DNA from: Paenibacillus mucilaginosus 3016
GTDB lineage: Bacteria; Bacillota; Bacilli; Paenibacillales; NBRC-103111
Length of the DNA: 64,000 bases
Assembly: GCF_000250655.1 (NCBI RefSeq)
Contig: NC_016935.1
Coordinates: 4,420,001-4,484,000, forward strand
Direction of reading: 5' to 3'
In this document: piece by piece, positions 37,627 to 46,244 of the stretch
Layout of the letters: each line of letters starts with the position of its first letter
Position numbering within the stretch: the stretch's first letter is position 1
Translations under genes and position numbers: made by a program
Notes under the pieces: generated by a model
Databases searched by the model: none
What the model saw: the letters and a program-made list of their open reading frames with translations, nothing else
Told to the model about the DNA's origin: nothing

Positions 37627-38667
37627 ATTGGAGATATCCAGGAATCTCTCGCTCCCGTAGATCCGATGAATCACTTCCTTGTCCTGGCCGATGGCGGCCG
37701 CAAGGAAAGTTACGCCTTTGCGTTCATATTCAGCAAGGGTCAGCTGCATGTCTTGCAGGGCAAGGCTTCCGGTGTAATCCTCCATGGCTTTGGGCTGCCC
37801 GTCACTGAGGCTGATCAGCAGTTTGGACTGCTGGGGCGCGGCCGCCAACCGTTCCGCGATCATGCGCAGCGCCATCCCATCACGGTTATTGCTCCGGGCC
37901 CGAATCCCCATCAGACGGAAGCGGTCGTGGAGATCCCTTTGTGCAAAATCGGTATAGGCGTAAATGGACATCTGCTCCAATCGGGAAACGTCGGCCGTAT
38001 CTCCGTAGATCAAGATGGGAATTTGGCACAGTTGGCAAAATTCGTATACGGCTAGTACCGCACGCTTGGCCGCTTCCAATCTTCCGAAGGCCGACATGGA
38101 CGCGGATTCATCCACTCGCAGCCCCACCACTAGGGCCGGATTCTCGGTGGGAGGACGCTTTTTGGCAAAATACCTGAAGTCCTGATAAGCCACGCGGTCT
38201 GCCTGAAAGCGGCTGCCGTGGTATTGGTTTCTGGCAAATTCGCACGAATTTTCTTGTTCCAGCAGGGGGAGGGTTTTTCTGGCGATTTCCCGCACGATAG
38301 GCATAAGCTCCCTGCTTAAGCGTTCATATTCCTGCTCGGCTTCGGGCGTATAATCCGGCCGGTGGACGATGAGCTTCACCTTTTGGTGAATGGAGCCGGA
38401 GACCGCCGCCCTTGCATCCCGGTTGAGCTTTTTGCGGAACATCCGCTCTTTTTGTTTCGCTTCCTCCGCCATGGAATCGGGGTCCGCCTGATGATAGAGC
38501 GGCGCTCCTTCCTCCCCCTGATCCGAGCTTACCGTGTAAGTGGATTCATTCGAAACCTCAGAAGTGCTTTCCTCCCCATCCGCCGACTTTTTGACCGCTA
38601 TACCCTGCTCCCCTGTCTTCTTATCAGGCTCCGGATCGGCATCGTCGACCGTGCCCCAGGATGGCAT
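37576..38667 (-). CDS. VWA-domain protein of a MoxR-VWA pair, probably N-terminally truncated
   Basis: 363 residues: an acidic, low-complexity start (1-75), a charged helical part, then a C-terminal von Willebrand A domain with an intact MIDAS (VDESASM, later SLSDGQP). Homologues next to MoxR-type ATPases usually carry a further N-terminal domain of some 200-300 residues. Here the frame is preceded by a stop (TAA ending the ATPase gene, same frame, beside a run of nine A) only 30 bases upstream, and no ribosome binding site precedes the ATG. It may be a deletion remnant or depend on translation from the ATPase gene. Confidence 0.75.
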   Translation of the reverse strand: MPSWGTVDDADPEPDKKTGEQGIAVKKSADGEESTSEVSNESTYTVSSDQGEEGAPLYHQADPDSMAEEAKQKERMFRKKLNRDARAAVSGSIHQKVKLIVHRPDYTPEAEQEYERLSRELMPIVREIARKTLPLLEQENSCEFARNQYHGSRFQADRVAYQDFRYFAKKRPPTENPALVVGLRVDESASMSAFGRLEAAKRAVLAVYEFCQLCQIPILIYGDTADVSRLEQMSIYAYTDFAQRDLHDRFRLMGIRARSNNRDGMALRMIAERLAAAPQQSKLLISLSDGQPKAMEDYTGSLALQDMQLTLAEYERKGVTFLAAAIGQDKEVIHRIYGSERFLDISNLNELPAKLVRIVARYL

Positions 38668-38697
38668 TTCGATTTCATCTAGAATTTCCGTTTTTTT

Positions 38698-39789
38698 TTA
38701 CGTCTCCGTCTCCACCTTGTCCAAACCGGCCAGCAAGCCTCGGCTCCTCAAGGCATCCTCCAGTATCTTGATTTCCTCGGAGTCGGTTGTCATCTTGTAG
38801 ATGACTTTATGGTAAAGGGATTCGTGCACGGAAGTCCCTGCTGCTACAGCATCCGCCCAATAGAACAAGGATCGCATGCCCGCCACGCCCTTAATCGCAT
38901 TCGCGCGGGCGGTTTGGTCCAGGAGAATGATGACATCCGCCAGGACATCCAGCACTTCTTCATCGGTATAACCGGTTTTGGCCATCGCTCTATCGACCAT
39001 GATATTCTTGCCGGGCAGATCCATCTTCTCCGTGTGCTGGACCCTGTCCCGCAGCGCTTCGTTGAGCGGCCGGGTTCCCGCATAGCTCCGGTTGGTTGTG
39101 ATGACCGCGATGAAATCCGGATGCCGGCGTATGATCTCTGTCGGGAGATTGAGGCTGCCGTCGAGCTCCAGGGCCGAGTTGAGCGCCATCAATACGGCGG
39201 CGTCACGGATCACGGTAGGCTCCTGGATTTCCAGAAGATAGCCGTGCCGATAGGCTCTCACAATCTCGGACGGATAGAACCGGTAAGATACCGCCTCGTC
39301 CTCTTTTTCCCGGGCAAGCATGCTGCACAATTCTTTCACCTTCACCGCCGCCTGTTCTTCCGTCATCCCCAGAACGCCCGTCAGAATCTCCGCTGTGCTT
39401 TGAAACCCGTCGCTTTCATACAAGGCCTTCAGAACGGTTTGCTCCGCAGGCTCCATCTTCTCTAAGCGCTCGGGAGAAATGACGGGCAAGATAGAGCCGA
39501 TAATATCGGATTTATCCATATCGGCGAAGCAGGTCACTTTCGTATAGGGCAGCCCGAATGCCGCCGACAAGGCTTTGGCCAGCTGGGTTTTGCCCGAACC
39601 GGCATCGCCTTCCAGGAGAATATTGGCGATTTTCATTTCGCCTCGGTGCCAGTTGCGTCTGATTTCGCTGCAGATCCGCAGCTCTTCTTCACTCGCCTTA
39701 TGGGATAAGGGCTTTTTCCAGATGAGGTCCCTTTCCACATCCGTCAGCTGTCTTCCCGGCGACAATAGATTCTCTTCTATTATATTCAT
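38698..39789 (-). CDS. MoxR-type AAA+ ATPase
   Basis: A 363-residue AAA+ protein. Walker A GDAGSGKTQ near residue 63, a sensor/Walker B region near residues 170-200 and arginine-finger-type residues in NRSYAGTRPLNEALRDR near 235. MoxR ATPases work with VWA proteins as chaperones that insert metals or assemble complexes. Its stop lies 30 bases before the VWA gene, and the third gene of the set (39814) lies just upstream. Confidence 0.88.
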   Translation of the reverse strand: MNIIEENLLSPGRQLTDVERDLIWKKPLSHKASEEELRICSEIRRNWHRGEMKIANILLEGDAGSGKTQLAKALSAAFGLPYTKVTCFADMDKSDIIGSILPVISPERLEKMEPAEQTVLKALYESDGFQSTAEILTGVLGMTEEQAAVKVKELCSMLAREKEDEAVSYRFYPSEIVRAYRHGYLLEIQEPTVIRDAAVLMALNSALELDGSLNLPTEIIRRHPDFIAVITTNRSYAGTRPLNEALRDRVQHTEKMDLPGKNIMVDRAMAKTGYTDEEVLDVLADVIILLDQTARANAIKGVAGMRSLFYWADAVAAGTSVHESLYHKVIYKMTTDSEEIKILEDALRSRGLLAGLDKVETET

Positions 39790-39813
39790 GGGTTTACTCC
39801 TTTCCTCTGCCGG

Positions 39814-40311
39814 TCAGTATCCCATCTCCTCCAGAAGCCGGGCCAGGATGCGGAGACGTTCTCCGATCATCTCTCCATCCTCATTCAGCGCATGGGCAAA
39901 CCGCTTTATATCCTGATCAATCGCAGGATTGTCCGTGCATACGGATACGTTCATCGCAGCTCCCTGCAGTCCTATCCGGTCGATCAGGGGATGATCCGGG
40001 TCATAGAGCTTCGGCAATCGGTAGGCATCCTGAAAATGCAAACTGCTTCTGCAGATCAATAGGGCCAGGTCAAGAACGCGGTGGATCGGCAGTTCTTCGG
40101 TTGGATCGGACGTTGACTCACCCGCAGTCCGCCAAATTTTTGCGGATATGCCCGCTTTCCCCTGGTCCTTCCCTTGACCCAGTCCCAGGGATATTCCACT
40201 GACATCCGTGTTACGGGCATAGCGGCCGTCCACCTGTGCGTAATTCTCTGCAGCGATAACAGGTGTATGGTGTAACGAAGTTGATATGTTCATTGGTTTT
40301 ACACGCTCCAT
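39814..40311 (-). CDS. Hypothetical protein of the MoxR-VWA locus
   Basis: About 165 residues, unrecognised. A disordered-looking N terminus precedes a helical C-terminal half (LDLALLICRSSLHF; IDQDIKRFAHALNEDGEMIGERLRILARLLEEMG). It lies 24 bases upstream of the ATPase gene and is very likely co-transcribed with it. Start codon uncertain: ATG at 40311 or 40293, with GGAG 12 bases before the latter. Confidence 0.65.
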   Translation of the reverse strand: MERVKPMNISTSLHHTPVIAAENYAQVDGRYARNTDVSGISLGLGQGKDQGKAGISAKIWRTAGESTSDPTEELPIHRVLDLALLICRSSLHFQDAYRLPKLYDPDHPLIDRIGLQGAAMNVSVCTDNPAIDQDIKRFAHALNEDGEMIGERLRILARLLEEMGY

Positions 40312-40491
40312 GTCGGTGCTTTTTTTCGTAATGACTTGATTGTAATTCGGGTCAATGAACAAGTCAATGATAAAATAGATAATTTACAAACATGTTTGTT
40401 TAATAACAGGTATAATTATATTATTGTTTGATTTAATTCGGGATTTTGTTCCTGATTTTGGGGATGAGCTTATATCCCTGCAAATAAAAAA

Positions 40492-40510
40492 AACCGCGGT
40501 TGGCGCGGTT
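40492..40510 (-). terminator. Terminator of the alpha/beta hydrolase gene
   Basis: AACCGCG (40492-40498) pairs with CGCGGTT (40504-40510) and is followed on the minus strand by eight T. It lies 24 bases past the stop at 40535. Confidence 0.9.
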
Positions 40511-40534
40511 CTTCGCATTACATGAACGCTTCTT

Positions 40535-41452
40535 TTAATTTCGGCTTTGCGAGCGCACGAAGGCAGAGATATCCTCGTAGACCGAGTGGCCGTCATCGAA
40601 CAGGTCGGTCATGGCATAAAATCCGTGGATCATCCCTTGGTAACGCCTGAGCGTGACGGTCCCCCCTGCTTCGATGAGGCGGCGGCCGTACAGTTCCGCT
40701 TCATCCCGCAGCGGGTCGTATTCGGCTGTCACAATCAATGCGGGCGGCAGGCCGGTGAGCGGTCCCCGCATAGGCGATGCGAGCGGAAGATCCCGGTTCC
40801 CCGCATCCCGTAAATAATGCCGTTCGAAATAATCCAGAGCCTCCCGGCTCAGAAAATAACCGGATGCATACCGGCGCATCGAATCATAATCGCCCGCAAA
40901 ATCGGTCATCGGACAGATGAGCACCTGGCCGGCGAAAACAGAGGCTCCTTCTCTTTGGACCTGTTGAGCAGCCACCGCAGCCAAATTGCCGCCGGCGCTG
41001 TCACCGGCCACAAACAGCTTCTCCGCATCGAATCCCAGCGCTGCGCAGTGTCCTGCAATCCACTCTGCCGCAAAAACCGCGTCTTCAGCGGCAGCGGGAA
41101 AGGGATGCTCCGGAGCAAGACGGTAATCGACCGATACGACGGCGCAGCCCGTCACGGACGCAAGCTTGCGGCAGAGCGGATCGTACTTCTCCACATCGCA
41201 GAGAACGAACCCGCCCCCGTGGAAAAAGACGAAAGCCGGAAGAACGGCTTCCGCCATAGGCCGGTAGATCCTGACCAAGATGTCGCCGTGAGCTCCCGGA
41301 ATCCACCGGTCTTCCGTCGAAGCCATGTCGAACGTATCGGAGATGGCCGTCCCGGCAACAAGCTTGCGCAGCTCTTCCGGCTCCTGGGTGTGGAATGCGG
41401 GCAGTAATGCCGTGTCCCGCAGGAATGCTTCCGCCTGTTCATGCAGTGTCAT
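40535..41452 (-). CDS. Alpha/beta hydrolase of the hormone-sensitive-lipase (HSL) family
   Basis: 305 residues. The oxyanion motif HGGGF (FFHGGGFVLC, about residue 75) and GDSAGGN nucleophile (Ser about 148) mark a family IV carboxylesterase. EYDPLRDE supplies the acid Asp and MIHGFYAM the His. Acts on short acyl esters in the cytoplasm. ATG at 41452 is chosen because a longer start at 41497 would run into the divergent regulator gene at 41483. Confidence 0.92.
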   Translation of the reverse strand: MTLHEQAEAFLRDTALLPAFHTQEPEELRKLVAGTAISDTFDMASTEDRWIPGAHGDILVRIYRPMAEAVLPAFVFFHGGGFVLCDVEKYDPLCRKLASVTGCAVVSVDYRLAPEHPFPAAAEDAVFAAEWIAGHCAALGFDAEKLFVAGDSAGGNLAAVAAQQVQREGASVFAGQVLICPMTDFAGDYDSMRRYASGYFLSREALDYFERHYLRDAGNRDLPLASPMRGPLTGLPPALIVTAEYDPLRDEAELYGRRLIEAGGTVTLRRYQGMIHGFYAMTDLFDDGHSVYEDISAFVRSQSRN

Positions 41453-41482
41453 AAATACTACCCGGATTGGAGGAAGGCTCTT

Positions 41483-42334
41483 ATGGAAGCCAGCCATCAG
41501 CGGAAGGCGATTGGGGAATTTTTGAAAACGCGCCGATCCGGTTTGTCTCCCAAGCAGATGGGGCTCCCGGAAGGATATACCCGCAGGCGAACCCCCGGCC
41601 TTCGGCGTGAGGAAGTAGCTCAGCTCGCCGATGTGAGCGTAACGTGGTATACCTGGCTGGAGCAGGGCCGCGAAGTTTCGGCATCCGCCGAGGTGCTGGA
41701 TCGTCTGGCCTCAGCCCTGCAGATGAGACCGGCGGAGCGTGAATATCTGTATCAGCTGGCGGGACGGTACAATCCTTCGCAGCGCGAGGGGGCAGCACAG
41801 CTGACGCCCGCATTCAAGCAGCTGGTGAACAGCACGCCATATCCTTTCTTCGTGATCGGTCCGGAGAACCGGCTTGTCGCCTGGAACAAAACGGCCTGCG
41901 AGATCTTCACGGACTTTTCCGCCCTGCCGCCCGAAGGGATGCAGATGCTGCGGCTCATCTTCCTGCACCCGGCCTTCCGGGCGAAAGTCGTCAATTGGGA
42001 GCACACGACGAAGGTCGCGATCTCCTTCTTCCGAAAAGTGTATGACCGCTGCGCCGACCAGCTATGGTACAACCGGCTTGTCAGAGAGATGACGGAACAA
42101 AGCAGGGAGTTCGCCGAGTGGTGGCCGCTGCATGAGGTCGCCGACAAGAATGGGCTTCAAGTGGAGATGGAGCATGCGTCTATGGGACGGCTGCAGTTTG
42201 AAATCATTACTTTTACCCAAATCAACGATCTGGATCACCTGATGTGCTGTATTTACATGCCCGTACCGGATACACCTACGGCGGCGAAACTGGCGGATTG
42301 GCAGCACGCCAAAACAGCGAAACCCCGCATTTGA
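41483..42334 (+). CDS. XRE-family regulator with MmyB-like ligand domain
   Basis: 283 residues. The HTH (residues 8-75) shows RTPGLRREEVAQLADVSVTW and YTWLEQGRE, a hallmark of the MmyB/MltR-like group. A PAS-like C-terminal region follows (PYPFFVIGPENRLVAWN, later FLHPAFRAKVVNWE), typical of these proteins. GGAGGAAGG precedes the ATG. Divergent from the HSL-type hydrolase with a short intergenic gap, so it likely represses or activates that gene. Confidence 0.92.
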   Translation: MEASHQRKAIGEFLKTRRSGLSPKQMGLPEGYTRRRTPGLRREEVAQLADVSVTWYTWLEQGREVSASAEVLDRLASALQMRPAEREYLYQLAGRYNPSQREGAAQLTPAFKQLVNSTPYPFFVIGPENRLVAWNKTACEIFTDFSALPPEGMQMLRLIFLHPAFRAKVVNWEHTTKVAISFFRKVYDRCADQLWYNRLVREMTEQSREFAEWWPLHEVADKNGLQVEMEHASMGRLQFEIITFTQINDLDHLMCCIYMPVPDTPTAAKLADWQHAKTAKPRI

Positions 42335-42359
42335 GCGCTACTAGCGCCCTTGCGGGGTT
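42321..42359. terminator. Terminator overlapping the XRE gene stop codon
   Basis: AACCCCGCA (42321-42329) pairs perfectly with TGCGGGGTT (42351-42359), with a second inner GCGCTA/TAGCGC stem and a TTTTCC run. The stop codon at 42332-42334 lies inside the loop region. Confidence 0.85.
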
Positions 42360-42397
42360 TTCCTCTGCCGGCTTTGGTAATTTGAGCCCCTCATACC

Positions 42398-42955
42398 TTA
42401 TGCCCCGCTGCTCATCAGACGATCCCGGACTTCCGTCAAGGCGAACCCAAGCAGATTTTTTCCCTTCCATAACATTGGGTTATGTACATGGGGATGATCT
42501 GACGCAAGCCCAATCCCCCAGATTTGGTCTACTGGGCTCGCCTCCACAAAGATCCGCTGATTACAGCTCTTCATGAAGTTCCAAAGGCTGGGGTTCTGTC
42601 CGAACTTGGCCAGATTTCCGTTCAGCACGATATCATAACAACGAATGTCCCAAACCTCAGGATCAAAGCCCTGAACGGCCCGTCCGTAAGCTTTCATTTC
42701 TTTCGGATGCTTCGCCTTCATAATCGCGGCAGCCATGTTCTGGTCCCCGAAAAGTCTCGCCTTCTCAGCCATCATGTACTGCTCGGCACAGCTGTATTGT
42801 TCGCCCTCCACGATAAAGGGACTTTCCCACCACTGGCTCAAACAGCTGGCGGTAATACGGCCATCGGCCGCAGGCGTATGACCCCAGAAGAAAAGAAATT
42901 TCATTTCCTCTCCAGCCTGATAGGCTTGCTGCAATTCATGAATTGAATAGTACAT
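42398..42955 (-). CDS. NADAR-family protein (YbiA-like N-glycosidase)
   Basis: 185 residues. Landmarks are FFWGH near the N terminus, SQWWESPF, YSCAEQYMMAEKA (catalytic-site region), KAYGRAVQGFDPEVWD and LASDHPHVHNPMLWKGKNLLGFAL. NADAR proteins remove riboflavin biosynthesis intermediates or ADP-ribose adducts. GAGGGG precedes the ATG. It lies 24 bases after the HAD gene start region and may be co-transcribed with it. Confidence 0.92.
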   Translation of the reverse strand: MYYSIHELQQAYQAGEEMKFLFFWGHTPAADGRITASCLSQWWESPFIVEGEQYSCAEQYMMAEKARLFGDQNMAAAIMKAKHPKEMKAYGRAVQGFDPEVWDIRCYDIVLNGNLAKFGQNPSLWNFMKSCNQRIFVEASPVDQIWGIGLASDHPHVHNPMLWKGKNLLGFALTEVRDRLMSSGA

Positions 42956-42979
42956 CCCGGCCCCTCGCTTTCTGCCGTC

Positions 42980-43627
42980 CTAGTGTATGTAATCCTGAAC
43001 CTCAACAAGATGATTGACGATGACATCAGCCTGTCTTAGTTCTTCTTCCTGAGCAAAATCAAACCGGCAGCCTATCGACAAGAGGCCATTCTTTTTAGCG
43101 GCAAGTATATCCGACAACCGGTCCCCGACTACCGCTGCACGCCGAATGTCATAGGTTCGGATGATGTGAGCGACCAGATCCGTTTTACTCTGGGACTGGA
43201 TATGCTGGATACTAAAGGTCTTCGTGACCCAAGAATCCAGGCTGTAGTGCTCGACAATCGCCTGCAAATATTCGATCTCCCCATTGCTGGCAATGTAGAT
43301 AGTGAATCCCTTGGACTTCAGGTACGTGAGAAGCTCCGTGACTCCCGGATACAGTTGGCCTTTACCGCTGCGAATATTCTGAATCAGCTGCTTCTGAAAG
43401 AAAGCGTTAGCTTCATGCTTCATTTGGTCCGTATGCTCCGGCATCAAGGTATCCCACACCACCGGCAAAGGGACTCCCATAATGGCCCGATAGGCTTGAA
43501 GAGGAGTCTCGGCAGACCAAGCCTTCAGGTCTCTCAAGTAATCGAAGGTTTCCTCTAGAGCATGCTCCAGAATCGTATCGGTTCTAAACAAAGTCCCATC
43601 CATGTCAAAAATAATGGAGTCCGTCAT
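42980..43627 (-). CDS. HAD-superfamily hydrolase
   Basis: A 215-residue phosphatase of the beta-phosphoglucomutase/phosphoglycolate type. Motif I FDMDGTLFRTD (nucleophile Asp near residue 8), motif II IASNG near 115, and GDRLSDI as motif IV near 170. Helical cap between residues 17 and 85. Substrate not determined. Confidence 0.92.
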   Translation of the reverse strand: MTDSIIFDMDGTLFRTDTILEHALEETFDYLRDLKAWSAETPLQAYRAIMGVPLPVVWDTLMPEHTDQMKHEANAFFQKQLIQNIRSGKGQLYPGVTELLTYLKSKGFTIYIASNGEIEYLQAIVEHYSLDSWVTKTFSIQHIQSQSKTDLVAHIIRTYDIRRAAVVGDRLSDILAAKKNGLLSIGCRFDFAQEEELRQADVIVNHLVEVQDYIH

Positions 43628-43758
43628 CAGTATACATTCTCCTGTTCGTTTATTAGGTCTACGTCAGCCGGGCGGCTGCCTGCCTGTGTGGGTTGGTATT
43701 GCAGCTCGTCTCGAATCCAGCCGGCAGCTCCCCTCGCCCGCTTCCCTTCAGCGCTGTC

Positions 43759-44562
43759 TCAGGATCTATGCCGCTCCATCCACGCGGTGGCCCAGTCGAC
43801 CAGCGGACGCTGCTCCAGCAGCCGGACGTCCGCTCCCCCTATCCTGCGGGCCGTGAGTCCCGTCTCCCGCTCGTACTCTTCCCCGAGGCGCAGGAAGTCG
43901 CTGTCGTCTACGGCTTGGGTGGTATAAGTGACCCACTCCCGCTTCCCGTTGATCCACATGGCACTGCTCTCTTCCGAGTATCGCTTGGAAGGGAAGCGGG
44001 CCCGGGTTTCCGCCAGGTGCAGCGAAGTGTTCTTGTCATGCCCTACGCCGATCAGGAACACATACCCGCTGCGCCGGTAGAGCCGCTCCAGCGGTGAGCC
44101 GTCGCCGAAGATGTTGGAGAGGTCATGCCCTTCGGTGAGCTCCTCCGCGTACCGGCCGACAGCTGCGAAGGAGCGTGCCGGATGGTCCGACCTCCGGGCG
44201 CCGGGCCACTTCCGGAGCATCTCTGCTGCGGCCCCCATGCCGACTGCGGGGGTAATGTCTTTATCATAAGCGGGCCAGTGGGCGCGGATGACCGGCCAGC
44301 TCTCTGCAGGGGCCTCCCAGTGCACACCGGCAGCTGGATCGAGGTTCCGCCAAGTCTGGGATGGCATCAGGACCGTACCCTCCTCACCGACGACCTCGAG
44401 CAGCGACCGGATCAGCGTCTCGGCCCCTCCGACCACGTACCCAAGCCGGCTGAGCGACGCATGGACTATCACTGCGTGACCTTTCCCCAAGCCGCACTGC
44501 CTCCATCCCTCAGCCAGGTCTGCTTGCGTCAGTACCGCTTTCTTTTCAACCGAATCTCCCAT
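43759..44562 (-). CDS. AAC(3)-family aminoglycoside N-acetyltransferase-like protein
   Basis: A 267-residue protein of the AAC(3)/YokD family, which acetylates position 3 of 2-deoxystreptamine antibiotics with acetyl-CoA. Family features: VIVHASLSRLGYVVGGAET near residue 35, VLMPSQTWRN near 63 and RRSDHPARSFAAVG near 120 (the conserved HPxxSFxAxG). GGAGG precedes the ATG at 44562. Its leader has a promoter-like site, a perfect palindrome with a T-rich tail and an upstream ORF ending at the ribosome binding site, suggesting drug-responsive attenuation. Some family members act on non-antibiotic substrates, so resistance is not proven. Confidence 0.88.
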   Translation of the reverse strand: MGDSVEKKAVLTQADLAEGWRQCGLGKGHAVIVHASLSRLGYVVGGAETLIRSLLEVVGEEGTVLMPSQTWRNLDPAAGVHWEAPAESWPVIRAHWPAYDKDITPAVGMGAAAEMLRKWPGARRSDHPARSFAAVGRYAEELTEGHDLSNIFGDGSPLERLYRRSGYVFLIGVGHDKNTSLHLAETRARFPSKRYSEESSAMWINGKREWVTYTTQAVDDSDFLRLGEEYERETGLTARRIGGADVRLLEQRPLVDWATAWMERHRS

Positions 44563-44577
44563 GTACTGCAGCCTCCT

Positions 44578-44655
44578 TCATTCGTTGTGCTCCGCCAAAA
44601 GAAATAACCCCGCTGATATCAGCGGGGTTGTCACCGGATGGTTCCGGGGAAGCAT
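44578..44655 (-). CDS. Possible 25-codon leader ORF before the AAC(3)-like gene
   Basis: ATG at 44655, TGA at 44578-44580. It begins upstream of the palindrome at 44606-44629, reads straight through it and ends against the AAGGAGG of the acetyltransferase gene. Only a weak AAAGGG lies before its ATG. Ribosomes on it would keep the hairpin open, which is how attenuation leaders work. Speculative. Confidence 0.35.
   Translation of the reverse strand: MLPRNHPVTTPLISAGLFLLAEHNE
44606..44629 (-). terminator. Perfect palindrome in the AAC(3) leader, probable attenuator
   Basis: AACCCCGCTGAT / ATCAGCGGGGTT is a 24-base perfect palindrome, followed on the minus strand by TATTTCTTTT. It cannot end any minus-strand gene, since the next gene to the right is on plus, so it lies within the 5' leader of the acetyltransferase gene. 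Confidence 0.65.
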
Positions 44656-44685
44656 TGCCCTTTGATTTACCTCTTCTGATTCCGG

Positions 44686-44715
44686 ATTATACCAGCAGGT
44701 ACGGTCGATACGCAA
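44686..44715 (-). promoter_or_regulatory. Predicted promoter of the AAC(3)-like gene
   Basis: On the minus strand TTGCGT (plus 44710-44715), 18 bases, TATAAT (plus 44686-44691). It would give a leader of about 115 bases containing the palindrome. The rest of 44630-44865 is the shared intergenic region with the maltodextrin locus and shows no convincing gene. Confidence 0.6.
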
Positions 44716-44865
44716 TCCCCCTGGAGGAGGAAAATAGTCTCGATACGGATGATTTCCCCAAGGCTTGCGAAAAAAATGGGATTGCGCCCTCAGGAAGATT
44801 ATGCTATTTTTGTTCTCGTGGAAACCGGTTTCCCGAAAATTTCATACCCTTGGGGGGCTCATACG

Positions 44866-46199
44866 ATGAGTTTGAATTGTTCACGCAAGGTGTGGTTCCG
44901 TAGTGCCACGGCCGTTCTTCTCGCATGCTCGCTGTCCGGCTGCAGTCTGAACGGCAGCGGCTCCTCCGGCGGTCATACCGCCGGCACCCCTGTCCCGGAG
45001 CAAACCGGGCCGCATAGCGCGGGGCCTGCCGAAGCGGCAGACCTCATCCCTGAAGCGGGGGCATCGCTGACGATCTGGGAAGAGAAGTCGGAATTCGACT
45101 TCCTGCAGCCGGCACTGAATGCGTTTGAAGCGAAGTTCGGTGTCCCCGTTACCGTGGAGGAAGTCCCCTCGCCCGACCAGGCCAACAAGCTGGCCAACGA
45201 CGGTCCGGCCAACCTGGCGGCTGATGTTGTGCTGCTGCCGCATGACCGGCTGGGCGATGTGGCCAGCGCCAACCTGGTTCTTCCCAATGATGTGCTTGAA
45301 GAGAGAACCCGTCAGACGAAGCTTGATACTGCCGTGAAAGCGGTTACCTTCGATGGCATCCTCTACGGCTACCCCAAATCCATAGAGACGTACGCGCTTT
45401 ACTACAACAAAGATCTTGTGAAGCAGGCCCCCCCGCACCTGGGAGGAGATTGCCGAGTTCGCACGCACATTCAATGACCCCTCCACGAATCGGTACGCCG
45501 TCATGTGGGAGAACAAGAGCTTGTATTATAACTATCCCTTCATCACTGCCCTCGGCGGATACGTCTACGGCAAGAGCGGTACAGATCCTACTGACATCGG
45601 CTTGAATCATCCGAAGGCCGTAGAGGGCATGACCTACTTCCAGAGCCTGAAGTCCATCCTGCCGGTACCAGACGGCCGATGTCACCTATGACGTGAAGAC
45701 ACAGCTGTTCCAGCAGGGCAAGCTGGCCTTCAACATCGACGGCCCCTGGTCCGTCGGGAGCTTCCGGAACCATGTCAGCTTCGATGTCGCTCCCCTCCCC
45801 CAGCTTCCCGGGGGGAAGAACAGCGTATCGTTCTCCGGGATCCGTGGCTACTATGTGAACTCGTATACGAAGTACCCCAATGCCTCTAAGCTGCTGGCCG
45901 ATTTCCTGACGAACAAGGAGAATGCGCTCGCGAACTTCAAGACCACCGGCAGCATCACGGCCCACAAGGAAGCCGCGGAAGACCCTCTTTTGAAGCAGGA
46001 TCCTATTGTAAGCGGCTTCCTGGAGCAGTTCGGGCATTCCGACCCCATGCCGTCCCTTCCTGAGATGGCCAATGTCTGGGCTCCGATGGAGGCCGCCATC
46101 TCCGCGATCTGGAATGACAAAGCGGACGTACGTGCTTCCCTCGACAAGGCGGTCCAGACGATCCGGGACCAGAATCAGAATCGGTCCGCAGCAAAATAA
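44866..46199 (+). pseudogene. Maltodextrin-type solute-binding lipoprotein, two frameshifts
   Basis: About 440 residues if repaired. The signal peptide has a lipobox (LLACSLSGCS), and the MalE-like fold shows ASLTIWEEKSEFD and DGILYGYPKSIETYALYYNKDL near the middle and LAFNIDGPWSVGSF later. The first break is in a run of seven C (45428-45434): six C restore KQAPRTWEEI. The second is near 45660-45672. Start ATG 44866 has a G-rich site upstream. First gene of the maltodextrin importer operon. A homopolymer error is the simplest cause of the first break. Confidence 0.85.
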
Positions 46200-46244
46200 G
46201 GATCACCCTACCCTTTCAACCTATTGGCAGGAGGCCATGAGCGC

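Noticed and set aside
44628..44903. Plus-strand open frame of 91 codons before the maltodextrin operon
   Set aside because: Overlaps the lipoprotein start in another frame, has no binding site and no family resemblance; the region is better explained as promoter and leader DNA.
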